The notes under the pieces are model-generated. The model had not been told where the DNA came from, did no database searches, and saw only the letters and a list, made by a program, of their open reading frames with translations. Made by a program: the position numbers and the translations under genes. 38,320 nt of DNA from Phycisphaerae bacterium (GTDB taxonomy: Bacteria > Planctomycetota > Phycisphaerae > Phycisphaerales > Phycisphaeraceae): positions 1 through 38,320 of the forward strand of contig JAUIGU010000038.1 of the NCBI GenBank assembly GCA_030432595.1, written 5' to 3'. Position 1 is the first letter of the stretch; the number at the start of each line of letters is the position of its first letter. Below, one piece after another: positions 24,242 to 34,199 of this stretch.

Positions 24242-24814
24242 TCAGTTCACCCCGACATCCACCCGCACCGGCTGCGGCCGCGGCTCGTAGGTCGGCTCGA
24301 CGGTGATGCCCAGCGGCTGGCGCAATCCGTCCGGGCCGGTCGGCGGGACCTGGTCGTTGTCGATGATCCGCTGGATGGCCATCACACCCTCGATAAGCGT
24401 CTCGGGGCGCGGCGGGCAGCCGGGCACATACACGTCCACCGGGATGTACTGGTCGATCCCCTGCACCACCGCATAGGTGTCGAACACGCCGCCCGTCGAA
24501 GCGCACGCGCCCATTGAGACCACCCACTTCGGCTCGGCCATCTGCTGGTAAATGCGTTGGAGCACTGGCATCATCTTCACGCTCACCCGGCCGGCCACGA
24601 GCATCAGGTCCGCCTGCCGCGGCGAAAACCGCATGACTTCGGCCCCGAACCGCGCCAGGTCGTAGCGCGACGACGCCGTGGCCATCAGCTCGATCCCGCA
24701 GCACGCCGTCGCGAACGGCATCGGCCAGACGCTCGACCGCCGGGCCCAGTTGATGACCTTCTGCAGTCGCGTGGTGATGAAGCCCTCGGCAGGCAGGGCG
24801 GCTTCGATTCCCAT
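24242..24814 (-). CDS. nuoB: NADH-quinone oxidoreductase subunit B (lone copy)
   Basis: NuoB carries iron-sulphur cluster N2 at the quinone end of complex I. The 190-residue protein has the four ligands C38, C39, C104 and C133 in [20 protein letters not shown] and PGCPPRPE. The C-terminus is extended and Pro-rich. No nuoA, nuoC or nuoD is next to it: the neighbours are a sensor kinase and the GH25 array. It may be a relocated part of complex I or a second copy. The full cluster ligand set argues against a decayed gene. Related 4Fe-4S subunits of hydrogenases were considered; the overall sequence fits NuoB best. Confidence 0.93.
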   Translation of the reverse strand: MGIEAALPAEGFITTRLQKVINWARRSSVWPMPFATACCGIELMATASSRYDLARFGAEVMRFSPRQADLMLVAGRVSVKMMPVLQRIYQQMAEPKWVVSMGACASTGGVFDTYAVVQGIDQYIPVDVYVPGCPPRPETLIEGVMAIQRIIDNDQVPPTGPDGLRQPLGITVEPTYEPRPQPVRVDVGVN

Positions 24815-24856
24815 GGGTCGGCTCGCTTTGGTACAGGTCAGAAGTCCGTTCGCCGC

Positions 24857-24862
24857 ATTGTA
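24857..24862 (-). promoter_or_regulatory. -10-like hexamer TACAAT before nuoB
   Basis: TACAAT (five of six consensus bases) lies 42 nt before the nuoB ATG and just after the kinase stop codon. The -35 region is not convincing. It suggests nuoB is transcribed separately from the kinase. Confidence 0.4.
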
Positions 24863-24879
24863 GCGGCGTGACCAGCGGC

Positions 24880-26736
24880 TCAGCGCGGGGGCTCGGGGAC
24901 CGAGCCGGGAGCGTGTGCGACCGGTGAGCTCGGTTCGGAGGCGTCGGACGCGGGCGGCGTGCCGTGGTCTGCCTGGTTCTCCGTGAAGTCAACGCCGTTG
25001 TCGCGCGCGTCGTCCGCGCTTCCACTCAACTCGGGGCCCTTCTCGTCCGGCCGGTAGAACACCACGGGCAGCTTCAACGCAAACGTCGCTCCCTGACCCG
25101 GTGCCGAGTCCAGCTCGATCCTGCCGCGCAGCAGGTCCGCCAACTCCGCGGAGATGGTCAGGCCCAGGCCCGTGCCGCCGTGCTGGCGCGTCTCGGTGGG
25201 CGCGAGCTGGGTGAACTTCTCGAAGATGCGGTCGTGGTCTTCGGGGGCGATGCCCGGGCCGGTGTCGCTGACCGCGAGGCGCACCATCGCCCGCCGGCGG
25301 TGCATCTCCGGCTCGATCGCCTCGGCCGAGAGCATCACCGTCCCGCCCGACGGCGTGAACTTCACCGCGTTGGACAGAAAGTTGAACAGGATCTGCTGCA
25401 GCTTGCCCGGGTCGGTCTCGATCATCGGCAGGTTGTTGGGCACGTCCAGCCGCAGCCGCACGCCGTTCTTCTGCGCCTGCGGCGTCATCAAAGAGACCAG
25501 CCCCTCGCACGTGTCACGCACGCTCACCGTGCTGACGTGCACCTCCATCCGGCCGGCCTCGATCTTCGCCAGGTCCAGCAGCTCCGTAATCAAATCCAGC
25601 AACTGACGAGAACTGTGGATGATGTTGTTGGCGTAGCGTTTGCGCTTCTCGTCAATCGGCCCGGTGCGGTCGGCGAGCGTCTCGGCCAGGACTTCCGCGA
25701 ACCCGATGATGGAGTTCAGCGGCGTGCGCAGCTCGTGCGACACGTTCGCCAAGAACTCGCCCTTGATCTTGTTCGCCTCGTAGAGTGCGACGTTGCTCTC
25801 GGCCATCTCGCCGAGCTTGAGGTCCAGCGATTTGTTGACCGCCGAAAGCTGGTCCTGCTTGCTCTTGAGGGTTTCGAGCATGGTGTTGAACACCTCGGAC
25901 AATTGCTCGAACTCGTCCCCGGTGTTGATGTCGCTGCGGATCGAAAGGTCGCCCTCGCTGACGCGCAGCGCGTAGCCGCGCAGCACGCGCACCGGCGAGA
26001 GGATCAGCCGCGTCAGGATGAACCAGAACACGAAGATCGCCAGCACTCCCGCGACCAGCCACGCCGCGATCGTGTAGATGCGGTTGAGCGTCTGCTGGGT
26101 CCACACCTCGTCGTCGCGCAGCTGGATGAGCAGCACGGCGTCGAGCGGGTCAGCGGCGGGTGCCGCAGCTTGCGTTAGGTTGTCCGAGTCGTTGGCCTCG
26201 GAAGCCCGGGCGACTTCACCTGGCGTGGATTCTTCCGGAACAGTCACACCGGAGTCGGACGGGTCGCTTAACAGGCCAGTCCCGGTGTCGGCATCGGCGG
26301 ACAATTCGCTCGTTCCCCCGCGGATCGCCCGTGCGTAGCGAAAGAAAAGCCGACCGTCCCGGTCCTCCGCCGGCTCGAACACCTCGCGCACGTCCGGCGT
26401 CGCCTCGAACCGCTCGATCGCCGTCGCCAGAAACGGGTTGGTCGTGGCGACCGACTCGAAGTCCGCCGCGTCGACGCGCGTGAGGATCACGCCCGACGAG
26501 TCCACCTCGCCCGTGCCTTGCCCCTCGGCCGACGCCTGGCCCAACGCCGCGAAGTCGATCTGCCCGGCCACGTACAGGTCCGCCAGGTCCTGCGCCCGCC
26601 GCTGCGGGCCGCGCTGCACCAGCCGCTCCATCCGCCAGCCCGCGACCGTCAACGCCGCGCCCAGGATCAGCACCACCGCCAGCCCGAAGAGCAGTTGGCA
26701 CTTGTTCGCCAGCGACACACGCAGCCCACGCAGCAT
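24880..26736 (-). CDS. Membrane sensor histidine kinase, orphan
   Basis: The 618-residue protein has a first membrane helix (about 14-36), an extracytoplasmic region of about 190 residues and a second helix ([19 protein letters not shown]). HAMP, a coiled coil ([20 protein letters not shown]), HisKA with [15 protein letters not shown] (phospho-accepting His near 333) and HATPase follow, with [24 protein letters not shown] and GGTGLGLTI. The outer region has a low-complexity, acidic Ser/Thr/Pro stretch just before helix 2. No response regulator is next to it, so its partner is elsewhere. The ATG at 26736 has TACACT six bases upstream; a longer frame beginning at 26787 lies in a hairpin and is not preferred. 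Confidence 0.9.
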   Translation of the reverse strand: MLRGLRVSLANKCQLLFGLAVVLILGAALTVAGWRMERLVQRGPQRRAQDLADLYVAGQIDFAALGQASAEGQGTGEVDSSGVILTRVDAADFESVATTNPFLATAIERFEATPDVREVFEPAEDRDGRLFFRYARAIRGGTSELSADADTGTGLLSDPSDSGVTVPEESTPGEVARASEANDSDNLTQAAAPAADPLDAVLLIQLRDDEVWTQQTLNRIYTIAAWLVAGVLAIFVFWFILTRLILSPVRVLRGYALRVSEGDLSIRSDINTGDEFEQLSEVFNTMLETLKSKQDQLSAVNKSLDLKLGEMAESNVALYEANKIKGEFLANVSHELRTPLNSIIGFAEVLAETLADRTGPIDEKRKRYANNIIHSSRQLLDLITELLDLAKIEAGRMEVHVSTVSVRDTCEGLVSLMTPQAQKNGVRLRLDVPNNLPMIETDPGKLQQILFNFLSNAVKFTPSGGTVMLSAEAIEPEMHRRRAMVRLAVSDTGPGIAPEDHDRIFEKFTQLAPTETRQHGGTGLGLTISAELADLLRGRIELDSAPGQGATFALKLPVVFYRPDEKGPELSGSADDARDNGVDFTENQADHGTPPASDASEPSSPVAHAPGSVPEPPR

Positions 26737-26742
26737 CGAACC

Positions 26743-26748
26743 AGTGTA
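26743..26748 (-). promoter_or_regulatory. -10-like hexamer TACACT, leaderless start of the kinase gene
   Basis: TACACT is followed by six bases (ggttcg) and the ATG at 26736. This spacing supports 26736 over the upstream in-frame ATG. Confidence 0.5.
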
Positions 26749-26774
26749 ACCGCCCCCGGAAGCGACAACCCTGA

Positions 26775-29081
<2,307 letters not shown>

Positions 29082-29133
29082 ACCACCGCTAACACCCCCG
29101 GACGGGTCGTTTAAGCGAGCCGTCCAGAACCCC

Positions 29134-29916
29134 ATGTCTGCCCCCGATCCCAACCCGCCTCACGTCCCCGTGACGCTCCGCTCCGAGCGGATCGTCATGA
29201 CGATCGATCTGCTCGTCGAGCGCATCCAGTGGCGGCTGCCGGGGCGCGGCTTGCTCGAAGTCGGGCGGCAACTGCGCGAGGCCGCCGCCACCGCGATCCT
29301 CGAGACGCAGCGGCTCCGCAAGCCCAACATTCCCTTGCGCGTCGGCATCGCGCTGCTGCTGGTGTCGATGTTCGGCGTCCTCATCAAGATCGCGGTGGCG
29401 TATCTTCATTTCAAGGAGGACGCCGACGCCTTCAGCATGCTCGAGGGCATCGACGCCGCGATCAGCACCGTCGTCTACCTCGGCGTGCTCGTGCTGTTCC
29501 TCGTCACCGTCGAGGGCCGGCTCAAGCGCCGGCGGGCGCTGCGGGCCTTGCAGGAGTTGCGCGTGCTCGCCCACGTCATCGACATGCACCAGCTCAGCAA
29601 GGACCCCGAACGGCTCGTCCACCAGGAACTGATCACGCTGCACGACGGCAAACCCGCGATCGACCAGCTCACGCCGTACCAGATCGGCCGGTACCTTGAT
29701 TTCTGTTCGGAGATGCTCTCGCTGCTGGGCAAGGTCTCGGTGCTGTACGTGCAGGACATCCAGGACGAGGTCGTGCTCCGCGCAGTCGACGAGATCGAGA
29801 GCCTGACCACCGGGCTGAGCCGCAAGATCTGGCAGAAGATCATGATCCTCGATCAGATCGTCGCCAGCTCGCAGCGCGAAAGCCCCGGCGGGCCGACGGG
29901 CATTGTCACGGGGTAA
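29134..29916 (+). CDS. Two-helix membrane protein of unknown function
   Basis: I do not recognise a named family. The 260-residue protein has a soluble N-terminus (1-65), two membrane helices (about 68-91 and 108-127) joined by a short acidic loop (HFKEDADAFSMLEG), and a long cytoplasmic C-terminal part. That part contains LRVLAHVIDMHQLSKDPERL, a well-formed amphipathic segment that I have seen in similar hypothetical proteins of other bacteria. The lengths of loops and the even codon use indicate a real gene. It begins 52 nt after ligA on the same strand. A mosaic repeat starts within 40 nt of its stop codon. Confidence 0.75.
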   Translation: MSAPDPNPPHVPVTLRSERIVMTIDLLVERIQWRLPGRGLLEVGRQLREAAATAILETQRLRKPNIPLRVGIALLLVSMFGVLIKIAVAYLHFKEDADAFSMLEGIDAAISTVVYLGVLVLFLVTVEGRLKRRRALRALQELRVLAHVIDMHQLSKDPERLVHQELITLHDGKPAIDQLTPYQIGRYLDFCSEMLSLLGKVSVLYVQDIQDEVVLRAVDEIESLTTGLSRKIWQKIMILDQIVASSQRESPGGPTGIVTG

Positions 29917-29954
29917 ACCGCGTCGGGTTGTGTGAACAGAGACGAGCGCGAGTT

Positions 29955-30088
29955 GGCCACAAGAGGCACAATAGACACAAAAATGTCTTCGAGTCTGATT
30001 CGCTGCTTGAGAACTTGGCCCGGTCTGTTGACTTTTCCCATCCACTTTCGTTCATGATCCGTGTTGATCGGTGTCCATCGGTGGTTAC
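29955..30088. repeat. Mosaic dispersed repeat with two different inward-facing units
   Basis: The left unit (about 29953-29984) reads GGCCACAAGAGGCAC then AATAGACACAAAAA. The right unit, on the minus strand from 30088 to about 30056, reads ACCACCGATGGACACCGAT then caACACGGATC. That differs at few positions from the left arm of the 328-586 element. The middle (29985-30055) shows no gene. The element fills the gap between the membrane protein and the first YkgJ-type gene and ends 11 nt before that gene's -10 hexamer. Confidence 0.7.
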
Positions 30089-30099
30089 CCATTCTGCGT

Positions 30100-30105
30100 T
30101 ATGAT
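30100..30105 (+). promoter_or_regulatory. -10-like hexamer TATGAT, leaderless start of the first YkgJ-type gene
   Basis: TATGAT (five of six consensus bases) is followed by six bases (tacgtg) and the ATG at 30112. It rules against a start inside the repeat at 30061. Confidence 0.55.
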
Positions 30106-30111
30106 TACGTG

Positions 30112-30603
30112 ATGCCCGAAGCAACCAACGGAGCGGGAGCCCGAGCCGATGCCGAGCCGTGGTACGCGCCCGGGCTGCGGTTTTCGTGCACGCAGTGCGG
30201 GAACTGCTGCACGGGCCCGCCGGGCTACGTCTGGTTTGATGAGGACGAGGCCGAGGCGATGGCCCGCGAAGTCGGCGTCGAGGTTGACGCGTTCTACCGG
30301 ACCTACGCCAAGCACAAGTTCGGGCGGTGGACGCTGGAAGAGGTCAAGGTCGGACGGAAGTACGACTGCGTGTTCCTGACGCGTGACGAGAAGACGGGTC
30401 AGGCCGGCTGCAGCATCTACAAGGCGCGCCCGACGCAGTGCCGGACGTGGCCGTTCTGGGACAGCAACCTCAAGAGCCGGCGGGCGTGGGCCGGCGCGGC
30501 GAAGGGTTGCCCGGGGATGGCGTTGCCGGACGAAGAGCGCGGCACGTTTGTGCCGATCGAGGACATCCGCGTCCGGCTGAACGAGAACCCGTCGGGTTTG
30601 TAA
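30112..30603 (+). CDS. YkgJ-family cysteine-cluster protein (first of a pair)
   Basis: YkgJ-type proteins have a cluster of cysteines thought to bind zinc or an iron-sulphur centre; their biochemical role is unsettled. The 163-residue protein has FSCTQCGNCCTGPPG with C26, C29, C32 and C33, then CSIYKARPTQCRTWPFW and GCPGM. This gives the usual eight-position pattern in a protein of normal length. A GTG start 51 nt upstream would translate part of the repeat at 30056-30088 and is rejected. The second YkgJ-type gene begins 3 nt after its stop, so the two are cotranscribed. Confidence 0.88.
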   Translation: MPEATNGAGARADAEPWYAPGLRFSCTQCGNCCTGPPGYVWFDEDEAEAMAREVGVEVDAFYRTYAKHKFGRWTLEEVKVGRKYDCVFLTRDEKTGQAGCSIYKARPTQCRTWPFWDSNLKSRRAWAGAAKGCPGMALPDEERGTFVPIEDIRVRLNENPSGL

Positions 30604-30606
30604 GCA

Positions 30607-31341
30607 GTGGCTGCGTCGGACCCGCCATCGCCAAGTTCGGACGCGGTCGATCCCAAAGCCGCAGGCCAACGGTCTGCGCGCGACTCCGTAGACGCGCAGG
30701 CCGTTGGCCTGCGGCTGGGCGAAAAAGAACTTACGGACGCAGACCATGAAGCCTGGTCGCGTTGGCGTCACGCCGCGCAGCGACCCGAGATCGATCATGC
30801 GTTGCGAGAGCTTTACGCCCGCCTTGACGCAGACATCGCGCAGCGCGGCCCGACGTGTTGGCGGTCCGGGAAGTGCTGCCGGTTCGGCGAGTACGGGCAC
30901 CGGTTGTATGTGACCGCGTTGGAAGTTGCGTGGTTTACGTTCCAACTCGATCCTCTCCCACCGGGGGAGGTGGCCCGCGAAGCGGGTCGGAGGGGGCGCG
31001 TAACCACGGCCGACGATTCGTCTGGCCGGGGCACCCTCCCCCAGCCCCTCCCGGAGGGAGGAGAGTTGAGCACGCGCTTGCCGGTGCTTGCTCCGATCCC
31101 TGAACCCCGATCCCCGAAACCCGACACCTGCCCCCACCAGCACGACAACACCTGCACCACCCACGCGATCCGGCCGCTGGGGTGCCGCATCTTCTTCTGC
31201 CAGGAAGGCACGCAGGACTGGCAGCACGAACTCTACGAGCAATACCTCGCCGACCTGCGCGAGCTGCACGAGCAACACCGCATCGAATACCGTTACGCGG
31301 ACTGGCTGGCGCTGCTCGACGAAGCCGAATCGTCGTGTTGA
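30607..31341 (+). CDS. YkgJ-type cysteine-cluster protein with three in-frame repeat insertions
   Basis: The 244-residue protein keeps the cluster CWRSGKCCRF (C84, C90, C91) and the distal CPHQ...CTTHAIRPLGCRIFFC (C175, C183, C193, C198). About 60 residues that look foreign separate the two halves. Residues 16-38 are encoded by a 23-bp-arm palindrome, 115-154 by a three-hairpin GC-rich repeat, and about 163-174 by a CCCCGA-type repeat. All keep the frame. The GTG at 30607 follows the first YkgJ-type stop by 3 nt; no good ATG exists before the conserved part, so the true start may lie within or after the first repeat. The 3' end overlaps the convergent HAD gene by 49 nt. Whether the protein folds with these inserts is unknown. 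Confidence 0.8.
   Translation: MAASDPPSPSSDAVDPKAAGQRSARDSVDAQAVGLRLGEKELTDADHEAWSRWRHAAQRPEIDHALRELYARLDADIAQRGPTCWRSGKCCRFGEYGHRLYVTALEVAWFTFQLDPLPPGEVAREAGRRGRVTTADDSSGRGTLPQPLPEGGELSTRLPVLAPIPEPRSPKPDTCPHQHDNTCTTHAIRPLGCRIFFCQEGTQDWQHELYEQYLADLRELHEQHRIEYRYADWLALLDEAESSC
30652..30719. repeat. REP-like palindrome inside the second YkgJ-type gene
   Basis: Arms 30658-30680 and 30693-30715 are 23 nt long and pair throughout with a single T-G wobble; the loop is 12 nt. The left arm (AGCCGCAGGCCAACGG then tCTG) resembles the left arm of the intergenic palindrome at 37955-38033 (AGCCGCAGCCAAGCGG then gCTG). Confidence 0.85.
30948..31067. repeat. Three-hairpin GC-rich repeat inside the second YkgJ-type gene
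   Basis: Three stem-loops lie in series. Stem one is 30952-30959 with 30963-30970 (8 bp), stem two 30974-30978 with 30982-30986 (5 bp), and stem three 31047-31052 with 31056-31061 (6 bp). The sequence resembles the CTCTCCC...GGGGGAGG type repeat seen between genes in many bacterial genomes. It is translated here as a Gly/Arg/Pro-rich insert. Confidence 0.75.
31095..31128. repeat. CCCCGA-type low-complexity repeat inside the second YkgJ-type gene
   Basis: This run of GAACCCCGATCCCCGAAACC type resembles 37086-37117, upstream of the sugar-isomerase-like gene. It encodes the Pro-rich stretch PIPEPRSPKPD just before C175. Confidence 0.55.
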
Positions 31342-32531
31342 TCGATCCGACGTCGCAACTCATCGACGAGCGGACGCGTGCGATAGAGCGCCTTCCACAT
31401 CTCCCACCGCCGGTGGGCAAACGGTGCCGCCCGAACGTGATAGGGCAATACGAGCAGAAACCCCCACGCCTTTGCGTACAGGCTTTGCCGCCGCCACGCT
31501 TTGATGTTGGCTTCGAGGCATTCGAGTGCGAGTGGGTAGAGGTGCGCCATGTCGTGTTTGAGCACCACGTAGCTGAACAACGGGCCGCACGGCATTCGCA
31601 TCGAGTGTTTTACCGCGTGGCGGTACCAGTCCGCGGCAAGCTCCGGCTCGTCGAGATGCAGGTAGCTGTCGCCGGTGGTGACGTACACCAGACTACGCAC
31701 CAGGGCGACGCGTTCGGGGGCCAGGTCGCCAGCGGGTTGCCAACCGTAGAGGTCTTCCAGGATCGGCAGCGCGCGTCGCGGGCCCTTCGATGAGCCGGTG
31801 AGTTTGGCGGCGGCACAACGCGCGGCATACACAACGTACGACACGGACGAGTCGATCCGCGGCGCATTGCGGATCGATGCCGGGCCTTGGATCTGATGGA
31901 TGATGTCGGCCGCCTCGTCAACCACCACGTGCGCCCCATGCGCCTCCAATTCTTCGCGTTCCCGGAACCCCCACGTCACGCCGACGGTGAAGAAGCCGGC
32001 CGACGTTCCGGTCTGCATGTCCGCGGCGGTGTCGCCGACGTAGACGACCTTGTCCGCGGTGGTGCCGAGGGTGTCGAGCATCTCGATGGCCGAGGTCGGG
32101 TCGGGTTTGAGGGGGTAGCCCTCGCGGTGGCCGATCACCAGGTCGAAGGTGCCGGGCGGGAAGTGGTCGGCGACTTCGCGGAGCGTGTAGGCGTGGGGTT
32201 TGTTGGACAGCACGGCCAGGGTGAGGCCGCGCTGCTTCAAGCCGTCCAGCAGTTCGGGGATGCCGGGGAAGGGCTTGGTGTTCCGGCCGAGGTGTTCGGC
32301 GTTGTAGGCCGCGTGGGCTTCCCGTGCCGCGTCCATCAGATGCAGATGGTCGGGGCCCAGCGCGTGTTCGAGGAGCCAATCCCGGCCCTGGCCGGCGAGC
32401 TGCCGGTACGCCTCGCGCGGGAAGGTCGACCGGCCGACGGCTTTCATCGCGTGGTTGCCGGCGGCGGCGATGTCCGTCAGCGTGTCCAGCAGCGTGCCGT
32501 CCAGGTCGAAGATCACGGTGTCGAAACGCAT
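31293..32531 (-). CDS. HAD hydrolase (phosphoglycolate-phosphatase-like) fused to an unknown domain
   Basis: From the ATG at 32531 the protein is 412 residues. Residues 1-220 form a HAD phosphatase: FDLDGTLLDT (nucleophile and acid D9, D11), LSNKPH, the Lys in YPLKPDPTSA and YVGDTAADMQTG. These features place it near Gph/PGP phosphatases. Residues 225-400 form a separate, mostly helical region with several Trp/Tyr-rich segments (YLHLDEPELAADWYRHAV, LPYHVRAAPFAHRRW). It may be TPR-like; I know no named family. Family members normally stop at about 220 residues. An ATG three codons earlier (32540) is possible, but TAGCAT seven bases upstream supports 32531. The last 16 codons overlap the second YkgJ-type gene in antisense. 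Confidence 0.85.
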   Translation of the reverse strand: MRFDTVIFDLDGTLLDTLTDIAAAGNHAMKAVGRSTFPREAYRQLAGQGRDWLLEHALGPDHLHLMDAAREAHAAYNAEHLGRNTKPFPGIPELLDGLKQRGLTLAVLSNKPHAYTLREVADHFPPGTFDLVIGHREGYPLKPDPTSAIEMLDTLGTTADKVVYVGDTAADMQTGTSAGFFTVGVTWGFREREELEAHGAHVVVDEAADIIHQIQGPASIRNAPRIDSSVSYVVYAARCAAAKLTGSSKGPRRALPILEDLYGWQPAGDLAPERVALVRSLVYVTTGDSYLHLDEPELAADWYRHAVKHSMRMPCGPLFSYVVLKHDMAHLYPLALECLEANIKAWRRQSLYAKAWGFLLVLPYHVRAAPFAHRRWEMWKALYRTRPLVDELRRRIDQHDDSASSSSASQSA

Positions 32532-32538
32532 GGCGGCC

Positions 32539-32544
32539 ATGCTA
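32539..32544 (-). promoter_or_regulatory. -10-like hexamer TAGCAT, leaderless start of the HAD gene
   Basis: TAGCAT is followed by seven bases (ggcggcc) and the ATG at 32531. It overlaps the alternative ATG at 32540, which argues against that start. Confidence 0.45.
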
Positions 32545-32560
32545 CGCGGCGGGCGTGGTT

Positions 32561-32589
32561 TTGCACGACGCGCAGCGGTCGGGTAGCTT
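32561..32589 (+). promoter_or_regulatory. Possible promoter of the flavin reductase gene
   Basis: TTGCAC (32561-32566), a 17-nt spacer and TAGCTT (32584-32589) lie about 58 nt before the ATG at 32648. The match is moderate, but spacing is ideal and the site is divergent from the HAD promoter. Confidence 0.4.
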
Positions 32590-32647
32590 GATCGTGGGTG
32601 CCGCGGTAGGTCCGTCGCGGGTGGACAGTTCTCTCGGCGAGTGTTTC

Positions 32648-33157
32648 ATGGCCGACCGCAACGACTTCTCACTCAGCACGGAGCAGCGCGACCACGTCGG
32701 TTTGGCGCTGGCGAACCTGCCCGGCGGGGTCTGGGTGCTGACCGCCGACCAGGAGGACCGCCGGATGGGCATCCTCGTGGGCTGGGTGCAGCAGGTGTGC
32801 TTCGACCCGCCGATGGTCACCGTCGCGATCGCCAAGGGCAAGGCGATCATGCCGCTGATCAGCGAGTCGCGCCGGTTCGCGTTGTGCCAGATCGGCGACA
32901 GCGACCGCGTCGCCCACCGCAAATTCAGCCACGACCCCGAGCCCCACGAAGACCCGTTCCTGGGTTTCGAGCTCGTGCCCGCGCGGCAGACCGGGCTGCC
33001 GATCCTCAAGACGTCGGTGGGGTACGTCGAGTGCGAGCTGTCCTGCCACATGGACGTCGAGGGCGACCACGACCTGTTCGTCGGCCGGATCGTCGACGCC
33101 AAGCGCTTCGAGGGCGAGCCGATCGTCCGGCTGCGCGAGAACGGGTTCGAGTACTGA
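32648..33157 (+). CDS. Flavin reductase family protein (FMN-binding split barrel)
   Basis: The 169-residue protein resembles the FMN-binding flavin reductase family, including the reductase partners of two-component monooxygenases. It contains LANLPGGVWVLTAD near the N-terminus, GILVGWVQQVCFDPPMVTVAI (the split-barrel core that binds FMN), ESRRFALCQIG and a late HDLFVGRIVDAKR segment. The length is normal. No monooxygenase is adjacent, so the electron acceptor is unknown. MurB follows after 16 nt on the same strand and is probably cotranscribed. Confidence 0.88.
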   Translation: MADRNDFSLSTEQRDHVGLALANLPGGVWVLTADQEDRRMGILVGWVQQVCFDPPMVTVAIAKGKAIMPLISESRRFALCQIGDSDRVAHRKFSHDPEPHEDPFLGFELVPARQTGLPILKTSVGYVECELSCHMDVEGDHDLFVGRIVDAKRFEGEPIVRLRENGFEY

Positions 33158-33173
33158 GCGGGTCGCCCGACGC

Positions 33174-34091
33174 ATGCCCACCGCCACGTTCCACACCCCG
33201 CCCGACCTGCTCGACGGCCTGAACCTCACGGTCGAGCCGGACGCGCCCATCGGTGCAAAGACCTGGTACCGCTGCGGCGGGAACGCGGCGCTGCTGGCCC
33301 GGCCGGCGACCACGGCGCAGCTCGCGGCGCTGGTCGAGCGTTGCAACGACCGCGGCGTGCTCGTCTACGTCATGGGCGGCGGCGCGAACCTGCTCGTCGC
33401 GGACGAGGGCGTCGACGGCGTGGTGGTTCGGCTGGACCACGACGACTTCAAACGGGTCAGCATCGACGGCACCCGCCTCACCGCCGGGCCGGGCGTCGAC
33501 CTGTTCTCGCTCGTGACCGCGACGTGCAAGGCCGGGCTGGACGGGCTGGTGCACATCGCCGGCATCCCGGGCACGGTCGGCGGCGCGACGCGCATGAACG
33601 CCGGCGGCGCGTTCGGCGACATCGGCGAGTCCGTCGCGCGCGTCCAGCTCATGTCCTCCGAAGGCCAGGTCTACTTCCGCGACCGCGACGACCTCTCGTT
33701 CGAGTACCGCCGGACCAACATCGTCGCGCCGTTCATCCTCGACGTCGAGTTCGACATGGACGAAGACGACCCCGACGAGTTGAACAAGCGGATGAAGGAG
33801 ATCTTCTTTTTCAAAAAGAACACCCAGCCGATGGGTGACAAGAGCGCCGGCTGCTCGTTCAAGAACCCGCCCGCGGAGGTCGGCGAACCCGCCGGCAAAC
33901 TGATCGACCAGGCCGGGCTCAAGGGCAAGGCCGTCGGCAAGGCGAGCGTCAGCGACGTCCACGCCAACTTCATTGTCGCCGAGCCGGGGTGCAGCGCCAA
34001 CGACGTGATCCGGCTGATGGACGAAGTCGCGGCGGAGGTCGAAGCCAAGTTCGGCGTCACGCTCGAGCGCGAGGTCGTGGTCTGGCCGTAA
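33174..34091 (+). CDS. murB: UDP-N-acetylenolpyruvoylglucosamine reductase
   Basis: MurB uses NADPH and FAD to make UDP-MurNAc for peptidoglycan. The 305-residue protein has the FAD-binding VMGGGANLLVADEGVDGVV, GIPGTVGGATRMNAGGAFG, YRRTNI and the active-site region TQPMGDKSAGCSFKNP, where the Ser of SFKNP is the expected proton donor. The layout (short type, with KSAGC loop) fits the Gram-positive-like type II enzymes. Its presence, with the GH25 array and a MraY-like enzyme, indicates that the organism makes peptidoglycan. The stop codon is followed at once by the 34092-34199 repeat, and the next gene converges on it. Confidence 0.94.
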   Translation: MPTATFHTPPDLLDGLNLTVEPDAPIGAKTWYRCGGNAALLARPATTAQLAALVERCNDRGVLVYVMGGGANLLVADEGVDGVVVRLDHDDFKRVSIDGTRLTAGPGVDLFSLVTATCKAGLDGLVHIAGIPGTVGGATRMNAGGAFGDIGESVARVQLMSSEGQVYFRDRDDLSFEYRRTNIVAPFILDVEFDMDEDDPDELNKRMKEIFFFKKNTQPMGDKSAGCSFKNPPAEVGEPAGKLIDQAGLKGKAVGKASVSDVHANFIVAEPGCSANDVIRLMDEVAAEVEAKFGVTLEREVVVWP

Positions 34092-34199
34092 GAAAACGCT
34101 AAAAACGCAGGAAACCCGAAAAGGCAGGAAAGCAGGACATCGCTGTTTCCAACCTGCCCGATCTCTTGCGTTTCTTGCGTTTTCTGATTCCCTGCGATT
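34092..34199. repeat. Inverted repeat filling the gap between convergent murB and pseudopilin genes
   Basis: The left arm AGAAAACGCTAAAAACGCA (from 34091) matches the minus-strand right arm AGAAAACGCAAGAAACGCA (34184-34165). The interior also holds GGCAGGAAAGCAGGACATC and its partial echo. The element starts 0-1 nt after the murB stop and runs to the pseudopilin stop codon (34200-34202), so it occupies the whole 108-nt space. It could act as a bidirectional terminator, but no T-run adjoins a stable stem. Confidence 0.8.

Noticed and set aside
30061-30111. GTG start for the first YkgJ-type gene inside the repeat
   Set aside because: TATGAT lies six bases before the ATG at 30112 and the extra residues come from the repeat unit.
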